The notes beneath the pieces were generated by a model that worked only from the letters and a program-made list of their open reading frames with translations, searched no databases and was not told where the DNA came from. Shown in pieces: positions 26,427 through 35,982 of a stretch of 64,000 nucleotides of DNA. Origin of the DNA: Tidjanibacter sp. (GTDB taxonomy: Bacteria > Bacteroidota > Bacteroidia > Bacteroidales > Rikenellaceae); NCBI GenBank assembly GCA_017466345.1, contig JAFTUI010000018.1, positions 46,039 to 110,038 of the forward strand, in the 5' to 3' direction. Position 1 is the stretch's first letter, and every line of letters starts with the position of its first letter. The translations under genes were made by a program, and so were the position numbers.

Positions 26427-27368
26427 CTAAATCTCCACCAAACCCCTACCCTGCTTGACAATCGCGCCTTTGGCAAGGAGGTCGGTAGATATTTTATCCA
26501 AAATACCGTTGATGAAGGTACTGCTACCGAGAGTGCTGTAATACTTAGCAATCTCGATATACTCATCGAGCGTAACCTTTACGGGAATGGAGTCGAAGCC
26601 CGTAAGTTCGGCAATGGCGGTTGTCATAACCACATTGTCCATCAGCGCAATACGCTCCACATCCCAATTTTTGGTATATTGCTCCACAATGGCAAGGTTC
26701 TCCTCGTAGCCAACAAGCGCACGGGCAAAGAGGCTCCTCACAAACGCCTCGTCATCTTCGTTTTTATACTGTGGAAGCAGAGCTACCTCGCTATTTTTGC
26801 GCATAGCACTGAGTGTGCGCAACACCATAATAAGGATGAAGTCGAGGTCATCGCTCCACATAATGGAACTCTCTTCCAGCACTTCGGTGAGCATCTGGTC
26901 ATCCTGCACGGTCTGGATGTAGAACTCCTCAACGAATTTTCTATCCTCAGTGTAGGAGCTACCCTCCGAGTTCATATACTCATTGTAGTAGTCCGCCTCG
27001 GTCATTTTATTATAGAGGTGCTTGATGAGTTCGGGGTTGTTTGCCCAGCCGAGCTTACGCTCCACGAGCATACTATCCAACGAGTCACTACCCTCCAACT
27101 GTGCGATGACAGCATTACTAACGAATTTACGATTGGGATTGAGTTCCTCGGCTGTTGGGAGGTGCTTTTTCAGACCTATCTCTATGCGCTCTTCGGCATA
27201 GCGTTTAATATCGACAATCAGCGAGAGGATGTGGGGATAGAGGTCATAAGATTTGTCGATACCTTTCAGGAGGTTTTTCTCCTCAATGGCGACAGATTCG
27301 ACAGCACCCGAAAGGTGTGCATAGAGTGCTTTGAGAACTTTAATTCGCAAAAATCTTCTGCTGAACAT
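26427..27368 (-). CDS. nusB: Transcription antitermination factor NusB, long form
   Basis: A 313-aa NusB. In most bacteria NusB is about 140 aa; the Bacteroidota form has an N-terminal extension of about 170 residues, starting MFSRRFLRIKVLKALYAHL, before the helical NusB core, here about residues 185-305 (ALVGYEENLAIVEQY, RIALMDNVVMTTAIAEL, VTLDEYIEIAKYYSTLGS, FINGILDKI). It binds boxA RNA with NusE in rRNA antitermination. The ATG at 27368 follows a good promoter at 27403. Confidence 0.9.
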   Translation of the reverse strand: MFSRRFLRIKVLKALYAHLSGAVESVAIEEKNLLKGIDKSYDLYPHILSLIVDIKRYAEERIEIGLKKHLPTAEELNPNRKFVSNAVIAQLEGSDSLDSMLVERKLGWANNPELIKHLYNKMTEADYYNEYMNSEGSSYTEDRKFVEEFYIQTVQDDQMLTEVLEESSIMWSDDLDFILIMVLRTLSAMRKNSEVALLPQYKNEDDEAFVRSLFARALVGYEENLAIVEQYTKNWDVERIALMDNVVMTTAIAELTGFDSIPVKVTLDEYIEIAKYYSTLGSSTFINGILDKISTDLLAKGAIVKQGRGLVEI

Positions 27369-27402
27369 AATGTAGGAACGTCTTGTGTTATTATTTCGGG
27401 CG

Positions 27403-27410
27403 CAAAGATA
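27403..27410 (-). promoter_or_regulatory. -7 element for the nusB-DUF1573-yajC operon
   Basis: TATCTTTG on the minus strand, 35 bp upstream of nusB; a 7-nt AAAATTG tandem repeat lies just upstream of it (27421-27443). Confidence 0.6.
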
Positions 27411-27460
27411 CCTATTTAAATTGAAAATTGAAAATTGAAAATTATCACTCATTATAGGCA

Positions 27461-27494
27461 AAAAATGGCGAGCAACCTATTGCTCGCCATTTTT
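27461..27494 (-). terminator. Terminator after the CPBP protease gene
   Basis: AAAAATGGCGAGCAA (27461-27475) pairs with TTGCTCGCCATTTTT (27480-27494), directly abutting the stop codon at 27495; symmetric, so it could work both ways. Confidence 0.8.
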
Positions 27495-28337
27495 CTATTC
27501 TAATTCCGTATTGTCGCGCAAAAGGCGAACAAGCCGCCATATTGCCCAGCCAAAGATGAATGCCGAGAGTCCGTAGATAATCCAATAGAGCCAGTCGGTG
27601 GGTATTAAATCGCGCAAAGTAACATCTGACGAGTCGCCAAAGAATGCCATTGTGATGTAGGCAATAGCATTGTTGAAGGCGTGAATGATGATGACCGACA
27701 GGAGAGAGCGTGTGCGGAGGTAGACGTAGCCCAAAATCAAGCCCACAACAAAGGCGTTGATAACCTGCACGGGGACAATGTGTATCACACCAAAGAGCAG
27801 TGCCGACACAATGAGTCCAACACCCCTACCCCAACGCTCGGCGCACGACTCGAAGATGACACCTCGGAAGAGTATCTCTTCGAGAATGGGTGCAGCAACG
27901 ATAGTGGAGAGAATAGCCCAACCGCCCAAACCTATGGTCTGCTGTACGCCATCGTAAGCCTCGGTGGGAAAGAGCCCCAAAAGCGGCTCAATGACAACGC
28001 CCGAAGCCACAACAACCACCACGCCCCAAAGCACCATCGGGAGTTGGAGGCGTCTCAGTCCCCAATGAATAGCACTTCCCTTACCTGCCCTCTGGCGCAA
28101 CCAAACGATGAATGCTATGGTGGGCAACATCTGGATGAGGTAGTAGACAAAAGTGATGTCGGGCGTGAGGCTCTCAGCCCCACGCAACCGCATCAATGCA
28201 ACAGACAAAAAGCTACCCAGCAGAACCGAAGCAATAAAGACTCCAATGGTGGCAAAAAAGTCCAACCAAGTGGGAAACTTACGCTCCGCCCTGAGGGGCT
28301 CCAATTTGTCGTTTTTATCTACCCTTTCACTATTCAT
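27495..28337 (-). CDS. CPBP-family intramembrane metalloprotease
   Basis: A 280-aa membrane protein with about eight hydrophobic helices. The CAAX-protease/bacteriocin-processing (CPBP, Abi) motifs are present: EEILFRGVIFE (motif 1, EExxxR), FGVIHIVPVQVINAF (motif 2) and IHAFNNAIAY (motif 3, HxxxN). Such proteins are glutamic-type intramembrane proteases; the bacterial substrates are mostly unknown. It lies 31 bp downstream of argF on the same strand, with no obvious functional link. Confidence 0.85.
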   Translation of the reverse strand: MNSERVDKNDKLEPLRAERKFPTWLDFFATIGVFIASVLLGSFLSVALMRLRGAESLTPDITFVYYLIQMLPTIAFIVWLRQRAGKGSAIHWGLRRLQLPMVLWGVVVVVASGVVIEPLLGLFPTEAYDGVQQTIGLGGWAILSTIVAAPILEEILFRGVIFESCAERWGRGVGLIVSALLFGVIHIVPVQVINAFVVGLILGYVYLRTRSLLSVIIIHAFNNAIAYITMAFFGDSSDVTLRDLIPTDWLYWIIYGLSAFIFGWAIWRLVRLLRDNTELE

Positions 28338-28368
28338 CTTTTACTTTATGTAGAGTGTGTTATAATAC

Positions 28369-29367
28369 TTACTCTCCGAGAGTTGCAACCATCACTGCTT
28401 TGATGGTATGCATACGGTTCTCTGCCTCGTCAAAGACAATCGAATGGCGGCTCTCGAATACCTCATCGGTAACCTCCAATTCAGCAGGGCCGAACTTCTC
28501 ATAGACCTCCCTGCCAATGCGGGTATTCAGGTCGTGGAATGCGGGCAGGCAGTGCATAAACTTAACCTCGGGGTTGCCCGTTGCGCGAATGACGTCCATA
28601 TTAACTTGGTAGGGCATCATACACTCCAAACGCTCTACCCAAGCCTCATCGCTCTCGCCCATCGACACCCAAACATCGGTGTAGAGGAAGTCGCAATCCT
28701 TCACAGCTTCTTTCACATCGTGAGTGATGGTAATCTTTGCGCCTGTCTCGGCAGCAATCTTCTGGCACTCCTCAACAAGCCAAGCCTCAGGCTCGTAGCC
28801 TGCGGGGCAAGCAGCACGGAAATCAACACCCATCTTAGCGCAACCAACCATCAGCGAGTTGCCCATATTGTAGCGAGCATCGCCCAAGTAGCAGAATTTC
28901 ATCTCGCCAAAAGGCTTGTTGCAGTGCTCCTGCATAGTGAGGAAGTCTGCCAAAATCTGCGTAGGGTGGTACTCGTTGGTAAGACCATTCCATACGGGAA
29001 CATCGGCATAGCGTGCCAAATCCTCAACAATCGACTGACCGTAGCCACGATACTCAATACCGTCAAACATTCTGCCAAGAACGCGAGCAGTGTCGGCAAT
29101 ACTCTCTTTTTTGCCCATCTGCGAGCCGCTGGGACCCAAGTAAGTAACGTGACCGCCCTGGTCGTGAACTGCTACCTCGAAGGAGCAACGAGTGCGTGTG
29201 GAGTCCTTCTCGAAGAGGAGCACAATGTTCTTACCTACAAGGTGTTGCTGCTCTTTGCCTGCTTTCTTATCAGCTTTGAGCTGGGCTGCCAAATCAAGGA
29301 AATAGCGAATCTCTGCGGGAGTAAAATCGAGCAGTTTCAAAAAATCTCTACCTTTCAACGATTCCAT
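28369..29367 (-). CDS. argF: Ornithine carbamoyltransferase
   Basis: A 332-aa transcarbamylase. The carbamoyl-phosphate loop [10 protein letters not shown] (about residues 55-64), HPTQILADF, the ornithine loop DVWVSMGE and the catalytic-cysteine motif [10 protein letters not shown] identify a standard anabolic OTCase producing citrulline. It is not the N-succinyl/N-acetylornithine variant known in some Bacteroides, which lacks the SMG ornithine loop. Monocistronic or with the CPBP gene; a -7 box is at 29443. Confidence 0.93.
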   Translation of the reverse strand: MESLKGRDFLKLLDFTPAEIRYFLDLAAQLKADKKAGKEQQHLVGKNIVLLFEKDSTRTRCSFEVAVHDQGGHVTYLGPSGSQMGKKESIADTARVLGRMFDGIEYRGYGQSIVEDLARYADVPVWNGLTNEYHPTQILADFLTMQEHCNKPFGEMKFCYLGDARYNMGNSLMVGCAKMGVDFRAACPAGYEPEAWLVEECQKIAAETGAKITITHDVKEAVKDCDFLYTDVWVSMGESDEAWVERLECMMPYQVNMDVIRATGNPEVKFMHCLPAFHDLNTRIGREVYEKFGPAELEVTDEVFESRHSIVFDEAENRMHTIKAVMVATLGE

Positions 29368-29442
29368 AGAAAATTTTATATTTAAGTTAAAGTTTTGGTG
29401 AATTGTTCAAGTCATTGGGGCTATAAATCCCTTTTCCAACCT

Positions 29443-29450
29443 CAAATATA
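29443..29450 (-). promoter_or_regulatory. -7 element for argF
   Basis: TATATTTG on the minus strand, giving a leader of about 70 nt. No ARG-box palindrome was recognised. Confidence 0.5.
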
Positions 29451-29493
29451 CGCTTTTAATCCGAAATGTCGTCTATTTTTCAAAGAAAAATAC

Positions 29494-29501
29494 TATTTTT
29501 G
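29494..29501 (+). promoter_or_regulatory. -7 element for the parAB operon
   Basis: TATTTTTG, 24 bp before the parA ATG. Confidence 0.5.
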
Positions 29502-29524
29502 CATCGTAATTAAAATGGGATATT

Positions 29525-30289
29525 ATGGGTAAAATTGTAGCACTCGCTAATCAGAAGGGTGGCGTAGGTAAAACAACAACGGCAATCAACCTCGCCGCAA
29601 ACCTCGCCATTATGGGCAAAAAGATACTGCTTGTGGATGCAGATCCTCAGGCAAATGCCACATCGGGATTGGGTTTCGACATTCGCAACGAGGGTATCTA
29701 CGAGTGCATAGTTGGTAAGCGAAAAGCCGAAGAGGTAATACTGCAAAGCGAGGATGTGAAGAAACTATCCGTACTGCCTTCGAGCATCAACCTGGTGGGT
29801 GCCGATGCCGAGCTTGCATCGCTCTCGGATGGTCACTACCGCATCAAGAAGACGCTCGATGAGGTTAGGGACAACTACGACTACATCTTTATTGACTGCT
29901 CCCCCAGCCTCGGCTTTACGACCGTAAATGCTCTGGTGGCTTCCGACTCGGTACTCATTCCCGTACAGTGTGGTTACTTTGCTTTGGAGGGTTTGGGCAA
30001 GTTGCTCAACACCATAAAGATGGTCAAAGGCAAACTCAACCCATCGTTGGAGATTGAGGGCTTTGTGATGACTATGTATTCTCGCTCGCGCTTGGCAAAT
30101 CAGGTAACATTCGAGGTCAAGGAGCACTTCAAGCACCTAACTTACGACACCATCATTTCGCGTAGCGTAAGGCTCGATGAGGCTCCCTCGCACGGTGTGC
30201 CCGTAATACTCCACGATGCCGCCTCTTCGGGTAGCAAGTGCTATATGGAGCTTGCCAAAGAGTTCCTAAGGCGCAATAGAAAGAGATAG
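29525..30289 (+). CDS. parA: Chromosome-partitioning ATPase ParA/Soj
   Basis: A 254-aa Walker-type partition ATPase that forms DNA-bound gradients to segregate ParB-parS origins. The deviant Walker A is QKGGVGKTTTAINL (signature Lys at residue 11), Walker A' is LLVDADPQANATSG and Walker B is YIFIDCSPSLGFTTVNAL. There is no N-terminal HTH, as usual for chromosomal ParA. It is followed by parB after 31 bp. No parS sequence was recognised in the window. Confidence 0.96.
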   Translation: MGKIVALANQKGGVGKTTTAINLAANLAIMGKKILLVDADPQANATSGLGFDIRNEGIYECIVGKRKAEEVILQSEDVKKLSVLPSSINLVGADAELASLSDGHYRIKKTLDEVRDNYDYIFIDCSPSLGFTTVNALVASDSVLIPVQCGYFALEGLGKLLNTIKMVKGKLNPSLEIEGFVMTMYSRSRLANQVTFEVKEHFKHLTYDTIISRSVRLDEAPSHGVPVILHDAASSGSKCYMELAKEFLRRNRKR

Positions 30290-30320
30290 AAACACGTTAC
30301 AATATAAAGAGAGAAACTAT

Positions 30321-31190
30321 ATGAAGAAACATACAGGTCTTGGTCGCGGCTTGGGTGCCATTCTCGAAGCCGAAAACTATGTGGAAAACCTCCCAGCGGT
30401 AAGTCGTATGGAGGAGTTGGAGGTGGAGAGTATCATTCCCAACCCCAAACAACCTCGCACCATTTTTGATGATGATGCACTGGAAGAGTTGGCAGACTCC
30501 ATCGCAACACTCGGACTCATTCAGCCCATAACAGTGCGCCGCGAGAGCGATGGAAGGTATATCATCATCAGTGGTGAGAGGCGTTGGAGAGCTTCGAGGC
30601 TTGCGGGCAGAAAGACCATCCCCGCCTACATCCGCGAGGCAGACGACAAGGAGTTGCACGAGATGGCTTTGGTGGAGAACATCCAGCGTCAGGATCTCAA
30701 TGCTATGGAGATTGCCATTTCGCTCCAAAGGCTCATCGATGAGTGTGGCGTAACGCAGGAGATGGTGGCACAGCGTGTGGGCAAAAAACGCTCTACGGTA
30801 GCCAACTATCTTCGACTTGTACAGATGTGCCCCGAGGTGCAGGCTGCCCTCAAAGAGAACCAAATCACAATGGGACACGCCAAAGCTATCGCCGGCGCAC
30901 CCGAAGAGAGTCAGCCCGCACTCGTGAGAAAAGTTGTTAAAAAGGAACTCTCAGTAAGGGCTACTGAGGCTCTTGTGAAGAAACTCTCCGAGGCAAAACC
31001 TGCCACAGCGGAGCAGGAAGAGGAGTTTCCTGAGATTTACACCAGAGTGGTGGAAAAATTGTCGCCACTTATGGGCGAAAACATAAAAATCAAACGCTCG
31101 GGCGATGGTTCGGGTAAGATTATTATTGGTTTTTCGAGCGACAAGGAGATTGCTTCATTGGTGGAGCGTCTGGAAGGGCTCGGCAAATAG
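30321..31190 (+). CDS. parB: Chromosome-partitioning protein ParB/Spo0J
   Basis: A 289-aa CTPase clamp protein that binds parS. The N-terminal LGRGLGAIL segment, the CTP/Arg motif SGERRWRASRLAG, the EMALVENIQRQDLNAMEIA block and the HTH region VTQEMVAQRVGKKRSTVANYLRL are in order, with a C-terminal dimerisation segment. Co-transcribed with parA and the DUF5683 gene (3 bp gap). Confidence 0.96.
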   Translation: MKKHTGLGRGLGAILEAENYVENLPAVSRMEELEVESIIPNPKQPRTIFDDDALEELADSIATLGLIQPITVRRESDGRYIIISGERRWRASRLAGRKTIPAYIREADDKELHEMALVENIQRQDLNAMEIAISLQRLIDECGVTQEMVAQRVGKKRSTVANYLRLVQMCPEVQAALKENQITMGHAKAIAGAPEESQPALVRKVVKKELSVRATEALVKKLSEAKPATAEQEEEFPEIYTRVVEKLSPLMGENIKIKRSGDGSGKIIIGFSSDKEIASLVERLEGLGK

Positions 31191-31193
31191 GAT

Positions 31194-32426
31194 ATGAGGT
31201 TCATTAAAAGTGCCATATTGCGAAGTGTGCTGATGGTGGTTGTTGCCACCCTCCTACCTTCTATGCTTTTTGCCCAGCAACAGGGCGACAACCCCGTAGA
31301 GGAGAAGAGCAAGGCAAGGCGCAAAAAGAAGGAGGTTGTGGCTATTGCCGACTTCACGCAGAGTTTCAGTGTGAGGGGTGGCGAGAAGATTATGCCCGTA
31401 GTGCGCACCCCTGAGCAGGACTCGTTGGAGGTGGTAGAACTTAGCCGATTGATAGACTCTTTGGTGGTGGCACGCGAGAGTTTGTTGCCCGAGGACACCA
31501 CAACACTTGCCAATGCCACCCTACGCATCGACTCGCTTATTGCAAGGCGCACCACACTACTCCCTGCCGACACTGTGGTGGAGAGGCTCGACACCATAGC
31601 GACCGACACCATCAAAAAGGCTCGCTACAATTGGTTCTTCCGCGATTCGCTGTCGCTAACACCGACAACCCTTGCGAGTGTCATACTGCCCGGTTTTGCC
31701 CAATTCTACGAAGAGAAATACTGGAAGATACCTCTCGAATATGCAATGGTTGGACTGCCTTTGTGGGCGGGCTTAGAGCAGAACAAGAAATACCTCAGTT
31801 ACAAGGCTGAGTTCGACAAACTTGCCGCATCGGGAGCCTCGCAAGAGGAGCGCACACCCATACAGACCAAGATGCTCAAACACCAAAACTACCGAACCCT
31901 ACTTATCGGTGCTGCGGCAGCATCGTTTATGGGTTTCTTGGTGGATGGTGTGGTTAATTTCCCATCGGATATGAGCGACATTCAGAAAGCCTCCACGCTA
32001 TCGTTTGTCTGCCCCGGTGCAGGACAAATATACAATGGTAGTTATTGGAAAGTGCCAATTGTGGTGGTTGGTATGGCTTCGATGGCATACGTCATTGACT
32101 GGAACCAGAGGGGTTACAACCGTTTCAAACTCGCCTACGACCTCGCAACCGATGGCGATGACTCCACCATCAGCGAGTTCCCCTACACGCCCGAAGAGTC
32201 GTTGCGTTCAATAAAGAACTCCTACCGCCGTAACCGCGACTTGGCAATCATCGGTACAGTGGCAGTCTATCTTGTGCAGGTGGCAGACGCACATATCGAT
32301 GCCCATATGCAGGCTTATGATATCAGCGACAACCTATCTATGAAAATCGAGCCACAAATCACGCAAACCGTTAGTCCGCAGGGCGTTACCAACAATTTCG
32401 GCTTTAACCTTACGATGAATTTTTAG
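31194..32426 (+). CDS. DUF5683 membrane-associated protein
   Basis: A 410-aa protein with a signal peptide (about residues 1-27, cleaved after MLFAQ), a basic KARRKKK stretch, and a C-terminal DUF5683 region: TLASVILPGFAQFYEEKYWKI, a second similar segment TLSFVCPGAGQIYNGSYWKVP and several hydrophobic helices. The two glycine-rich hairpin-like segments look like an internal duplication. DUF5683 routinely follows parB in Bacteroidota; function unknown. Only 5 bp separate it from the transglycosylase gene. Confidence 0.8.
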   Translation: MRFIKSAILRSVLMVVVATLLPSMLFAQQQGDNPVEEKSKARRKKKEVVAIADFTQSFSVRGGEKIMPVVRTPEQDSLEVVELSRLIDSLVVARESLLPEDTTTLANATLRIDSLIARRTTLLPADTVVERLDTIATDTIKKARYNWFFRDSLSLTPTTLASVILPGFAQFYEEKYWKIPLEYAMVGLPLWAGLEQNKKYLSYKAEFDKLAASGASQEERTPIQTKMLKHQNYRTLLIGAAAASFMGFLVDGVVNFPSDMSDIQKASTLSFVCPGAGQIYNGSYWKVPIVVVGMASMAYVIDWNQRGYNRFKLAYDLATDGDDSTISEFPYTPEESLRSIKNSYRRNRDLAIIGTVAVYLVQVADAHIDAHMQAYDISDNLSMKIEPQITQTVSPQGVTNNFGFNLTMNF

Positions 32427-32431
32427 TGTAG

Positions 32432-33724
32432 ATGACACTCCGACACCTCCTTGCACTATTTTGCACCGCTCTTGCCACCTCGCTTGCTGTGGCGCAGGAG
32501 CCTATACTTATCCCCGAAGAGAACGACACAAATCCAGAGATGAGTCTTGACGAGGAGCTATCTATGCCCCGACTTGACTCAATGCTCATTGCGTGGAGTC
32601 AGCGTCAGAGCGAATTGGTGAGCGAAAAACTCCTCAACCCTCTCATCTTGGCTGACACCATAGACCTCCCCGCAAGCGACATCCCCGACTCGGTCTACAT
32701 CGAGAGATTGAAGGCTATCGGCTCGGCAATACCTATGTCCTACAACGAGGTTGTCAGGAAATATATCATCTCCTACACCACACGCCACCGCAACCACATA
32801 AGCACCATCTTGGGGCGTTCACTCTACTATTTCCCCCTCTTTGAGGCAGAACTTGACGCACAAGGGCTACCCCTCGAACTGCGTATGTTGCCCGTCATTG
32901 AGTCCTCACTCGTTCCGAAAGCTCGCTCGAAGGTTGGCGCATCGGGTTTGTGGCAGTTTATGTACGGTACGGGCACGGGATATGGTTTGGAAGTAACATC
33001 CTTCATAGACCAGCGCTTCGACCCCACGCTCTCGACCAAAGCAGCCTGCCGACACCTCAAATACCTCTACGATGTTTATGGCGATTGGGAGCTTGCTTTG
33101 GCGGCTTATAACTGCGGTGCGGGCAAGGTCAATAAGGCCCTGCGCAGGGTGGAGAAGAAAGATGCGGGATTTTGGGACATCTACCCCTATCTACCCTCCG
33201 AAACAAGGGGTTATGTGCCGGCATTCATCGCCACCACCTACGCCTACCATTACCACTCACTGCACGGCATAGAGCCCGCTGAGGCTCCCCTGCCCCTTGT
33301 GACCGACACGGTGCATATTGACCGCATAATGCACCTAAAACAAATCACTTCTACCATTGGTACGCCTATGGAGGTGCTGAGGGCTCTCAATCCGCAATTC
33401 AAGCAGGATATTGTACCTGCTGTGAGGGGGCGTGCCTACGACCTTGTATTACCCCTCTCGGAGGTTGGTAAATTCCTCGACCACGAGGCAGAGATTATGG
33501 GCAAAGATACCATCTACTTGGCAGAGTATATGAGTCCACGCAAGAATGGCGAAATGCCCACATTCGTCATAGACAGCAAGATACACAAAGTCAAATCGGG
33601 CGAAAATCTCTCGCTGATTGCCAAAAAATATGGCGTGACGGTAAAACAGATTTGCAAGTGGAACAACATCAAAGACGCATCGAAAATTCGAGTAGGACAG
33701 AAACTTGAAATTTTCTTGAAATAG
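32432..33724 (+). CDS. MltD-like lytic transglycosylase with LysM
   Basis: A 430-aa secreted murein lytic transglycosylase (signal peptide about residues 1-21). The SLT domain has the catalytic Glu in LPVIESSLVPKARS, then GASGLWQFMYGTGTGYGL, STKAACRHLKYL and ALAAYNCGAGKVNKAL. The C-terminal 45 residues form one LysM (KVKSGENLSLIAKKYGVTVKQI...IRVGQKLEIF). It cleaves glycan strands with 1,6-anhydro products. It sits in the parAB transcription unit, linking wall remodelling with chromosome segregation genes. Confidence 0.9.
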   Translation: MTLRHLLALFCTALATSLAVAQEPILIPEENDTNPEMSLDEELSMPRLDSMLIAWSQRQSELVSEKLLNPLILADTIDLPASDIPDSVYIERLKAIGSAIPMSYNEVVRKYIISYTTRHRNHISTILGRSLYYFPLFEAELDAQGLPLELRMLPVIESSLVPKARSKVGASGLWQFMYGTGTGYGLEVTSFIDQRFDPTLSTKAACRHLKYLYDVYGDWELALAAYNCGAGKVNKALRRVEKKDAGFWDIYPYLPSETRGYVPAFIATTYAYHYHSLHGIEPAEAPLPLVTDTVHIDRIMHLKQITSTIGTPMEVLRALNPQFKQDIVPAVRGRAYDLVLPLSEVGKFLDHEAEIMGKDTIYLAEYMSPRKNGEMPTFVIDSKIHKVKSGENLSLIAKKYGVTVKQICKWNNIKDASKIRVGQKLEIFLK

Positions 33725-33749
33725 ACGGTGTGCAAATCCGAAACAGAGT

Positions 33750-35081
33750 ATGAAATTTAACGACACCATAGTAGCACCCGCCACCCCCACAGGAGGTGCC
33801 ATAGCCATCGTTCGCATAGAGGGCGAAAGGGCGTTGGATATTGCCGACAAACTCTTCCGCAGCCCCAAAAAAGGGGTAAAACTCAGCGATATGAAGGGAT
33901 ATTCGATGACCTATGGCTACATCTACGATGGCGAGCGCCGAGTGGATGACGTGGTGGTGGCAGTCTTCCGCACCCCGAATAGTTATACGGGTGGCGATAT
34001 GGTCGAGGTGTCGTGCCACGGTTCTGGCTACATTGTGGGCGAGATAGTAAGGCTCGCCATTGCCGAGGGTGCACGCGCCGCATCGGCAGGCGAATTTACA
34101 AAGCGTGCCTTCTTAGCAGGCAAGATGGACCTCTCGCAAGCCGAGGCAGTTGCAGACGTCATTGCCGCCGAAAATAGAGCCGCCCTAACTCTTGCAGACA
34201 CCCAACTAAGGGGCGCATACTCAGCCTCGCTCGCCACGCTTAGGGCAGAACTCATTCGCTTGGCTTCACTCTTGGAGTTGGAGTTGGACTTTTCGGAGGA
34301 GGATGTGGAGTTTGCCAACCGTTCGGAGCTCTTGGCACTACTCAATAGGATTGACGCTGAGATAGAACGCCTTGCGAACTCTTTCGTGGTGGGTAATGCC
34401 ATCAAGAGTGGTGTTGCGGTGGCTATTGTGGGCAAGCCCAATGTGGGCAAGAGCACACTCCTAAACCGAATTGTGGGCGATGAGAGGGCTATGGTTAGCG
34501 ATATTGCGGGCACCACACGCGACACTATTGAGGAGAGTGTTACGATAGATGGCGTTCGGTTCCGCTTTATAGATACCGCTGGTCTGCACCAGACGGGCGA
34601 CAGACTCGAAAATATGGGTATAGAACGCACGCATAGGGCAGTCGGCGAGGCTCAAATTGTGGTGCAACTCTGCGAGGAACCTTCGGAAGATATTGTGACC
34701 ACCACGCCCGAACAACACCTGCTGAGGGTAATCAATAAATGCGACTGCCACACCGCCCCCACCCCCGAAGGCTGGATAGCCATCTCGGCAAAATATGGAG
34801 ATGGAGTAGATACACTACTGAGAACTATTCGTGCGACTGTGAATACTGAGGATGTTATGAGGGGCGAGACGGTGGTCTCCAATAGCCGCCACTACGAGGC
34901 GCTGCTGAGGGCTCAGGAGTCGCTGCACCGCTCACGCGAGGCACTCACTATGGGCATCTCTACCGACCTTGTGGCTCAGGACATCCGTGCAGTCTTGGGC
35001 GCCATCGGCGAAATCACCGGCGAAGTCACCACCACCGACCTCCTCTCCGAGATCTTCTCCAAGTTTTGCATCGGTAAATGA
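33750..35081 (+). CDS. mnmE: tRNA modification GTPase MnmE
   Basis: A 443-aa GTPase that with MnmG installs the cmnm5 group on U34 of tRNAs. The N-terminal folate-binding domain starts NDTIVAPATPTGGAIAIVRI; the G domain has GKPNVGKSTLLN, DIAGTTRDT, DTAGLH and INKCD. The C-terminal cysteine motif CIGK, needed for catalysis, is intact. A strong terminator follows at 35179, after which the accessory island begins. Confidence 0.96.
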   Translation: MKFNDTIVAPATPTGGAIAIVRIEGERALDIADKLFRSPKKGVKLSDMKGYSMTYGYIYDGERRVDDVVVAVFRTPNSYTGGDMVEVSCHGSGYIVGEIVRLAIAEGARAASAGEFTKRAFLAGKMDLSQAEAVADVIAAENRAALTLADTQLRGAYSASLATLRAELIRLASLLELELDFSEEDVEFANRSELLALLNRIDAEIERLANSFVVGNAIKSGVAVAIVGKPNVGKSTLLNRIVGDERAMVSDIAGTTRDTIEESVTIDGVRFRFIDTAGLHQTGDRLENMGIERTHRAVGEAQIVVQLCEEPSEDIVTTTPEQHLLRVINKCDCHTAPTPEGWIAISAKYGDGVDTLLRTIRATVNTEDVMRGETVVSNSRHYEALLRAQESLHRSREALTMGISTDLVAQDIRAVLGAIGEITGEVTTTDLLSEIFSKFCIGK

Positions 35082-35391
35082 CCCTCACAACACCCTAATT
35101 ATCAAGCACTTACAAAACGACGAAAAGAAAGTAAAAATCAAGAACAAAGCATCTTAAAATACTAAATATCAACACTTTAAGAATTTTGCAAAAATCTGCA
35201 AAATTCTTTTTTTTCGCCCCATTTCACCCCCAAGTGTATCATTGTTTATCAAAACCGCACTTTCAAACACCTAGCAGAGGGGCATAGAAAAGGGGTGGGA
35301 AATTAAACTGATACTCATACGATACTCGTTTCTCGATCTGTTTACTGCGTGTTATATTTATTAAGTGTTACAACCAAAAACTTAATTGAAT
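35082..35391. other. Gap between mnmE and the accessory island
   Basis: No gene is seen. It contains the mnmE terminator (35179-35216) and, at 35211-35244, a sequence starting TTTTCGCCCC that recurs with differences at 44168-44205 and might be an attachment-site remnant. The DNA becomes A/T-rich from here. Confidence 0.5.
35179..35216 (+). terminator. Terminator of the parAB-mnmE unit
   Basis: AAGAATTTTGCA (35179-35190) pairs perfectly with TGCAAAATTCTT (35197-35208), followed by a run of eight T. Confidence 0.8.
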
Positions 35392-35982
35392 ATGACAAAA
35401 CTTAAACGACAAAGACGAGGTCTTCCGCCATTGGATTTACAAGTGCAAGACCACTATGAGGAACTGCTAACGGTAAGCCAAGCAGCCATACTTTCGGGAT
35501 TCTCAAAGCAATTCATTTACCAACTAATCAAGTCTAATACACTGTGTTACTGTACATTAGAAGATAAAGCACACATCAAGTATCGCCATTTAAGAGCGTG
35601 GTTTACTAAACTTCCATCCAACAAAGATTGCCCTCTTTGCCCTGCATCCCTCTCACTTGCTGGGTTGATGAACTATACAAAAATGGGGCGATCGTGGGTA
35701 TTATATTTTGTAGAAAGGCACTATATCCGCTCCTATTATTTGGGCAATTCTCGTAGATTTAACTATGAAGATTGTGTCGCAGCCTGGGAGTCCGAACTAG
35801 CCAAAAATACGGAATGGATAACCATAGATGATGCCATCGAAAAATTTGCGATAACAAGGGAGATTTTACTTTCTACTACAGAAAGTAAAATAGTCCGCAT
35901 CAAATGTGAGGACGCAAAAGTATTAGTAAATGTAGTGGATGTCAAACGATTAAAAGAGTTTAAGCAATGGGAAGAGTTATAA
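35392..35982 (+). CDS. Double helix-turn-helix DNA-binding protein (excisionase-like)
   Basis: A 196-aa protein with HTH_17-type modules: LTVSQAAILSGFSKQFIYQL (about residues 23-42), a second similar unit around SLAGLMNYTKMGRSWVLYFV (residues about 86-106) and a weaker third (ITIDDAIEKFAITREILL). Each is followed by a short wing, as in excisionase-type proteins. Its 3' end overlaps the integrase start by 16 nt, so the two are coupled: a Xis-like partner is the likely role. ATG at 35392 is preferred over a TTG 6 bp upstream. Function as Xis is inference. Confidence 0.7.
   Translation: MTKLKRQRRGLPPLDLQVQDHYEELLTVSQAAILSGFSKQFIYQLIKSNTLCYCTLEDKAHIKYRHLRAWFTKLPSNKDCPLCPASLSLAGLMNYTKMGRSWVLYFVERHYIRSYYLGNSRRFNYEDCVAAWESELAKNTEWITIDDAIEKFAITREILLSTTESKIVRIKCEDAKVLVNVVDVKRLKEFKQWEEL

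Noticed and set aside
29400-33730. parS site near parAB
   Set aside because: I looked for the TGTTTCACGTGAAACA palindrome and recognised none; a systematic search was not possible.
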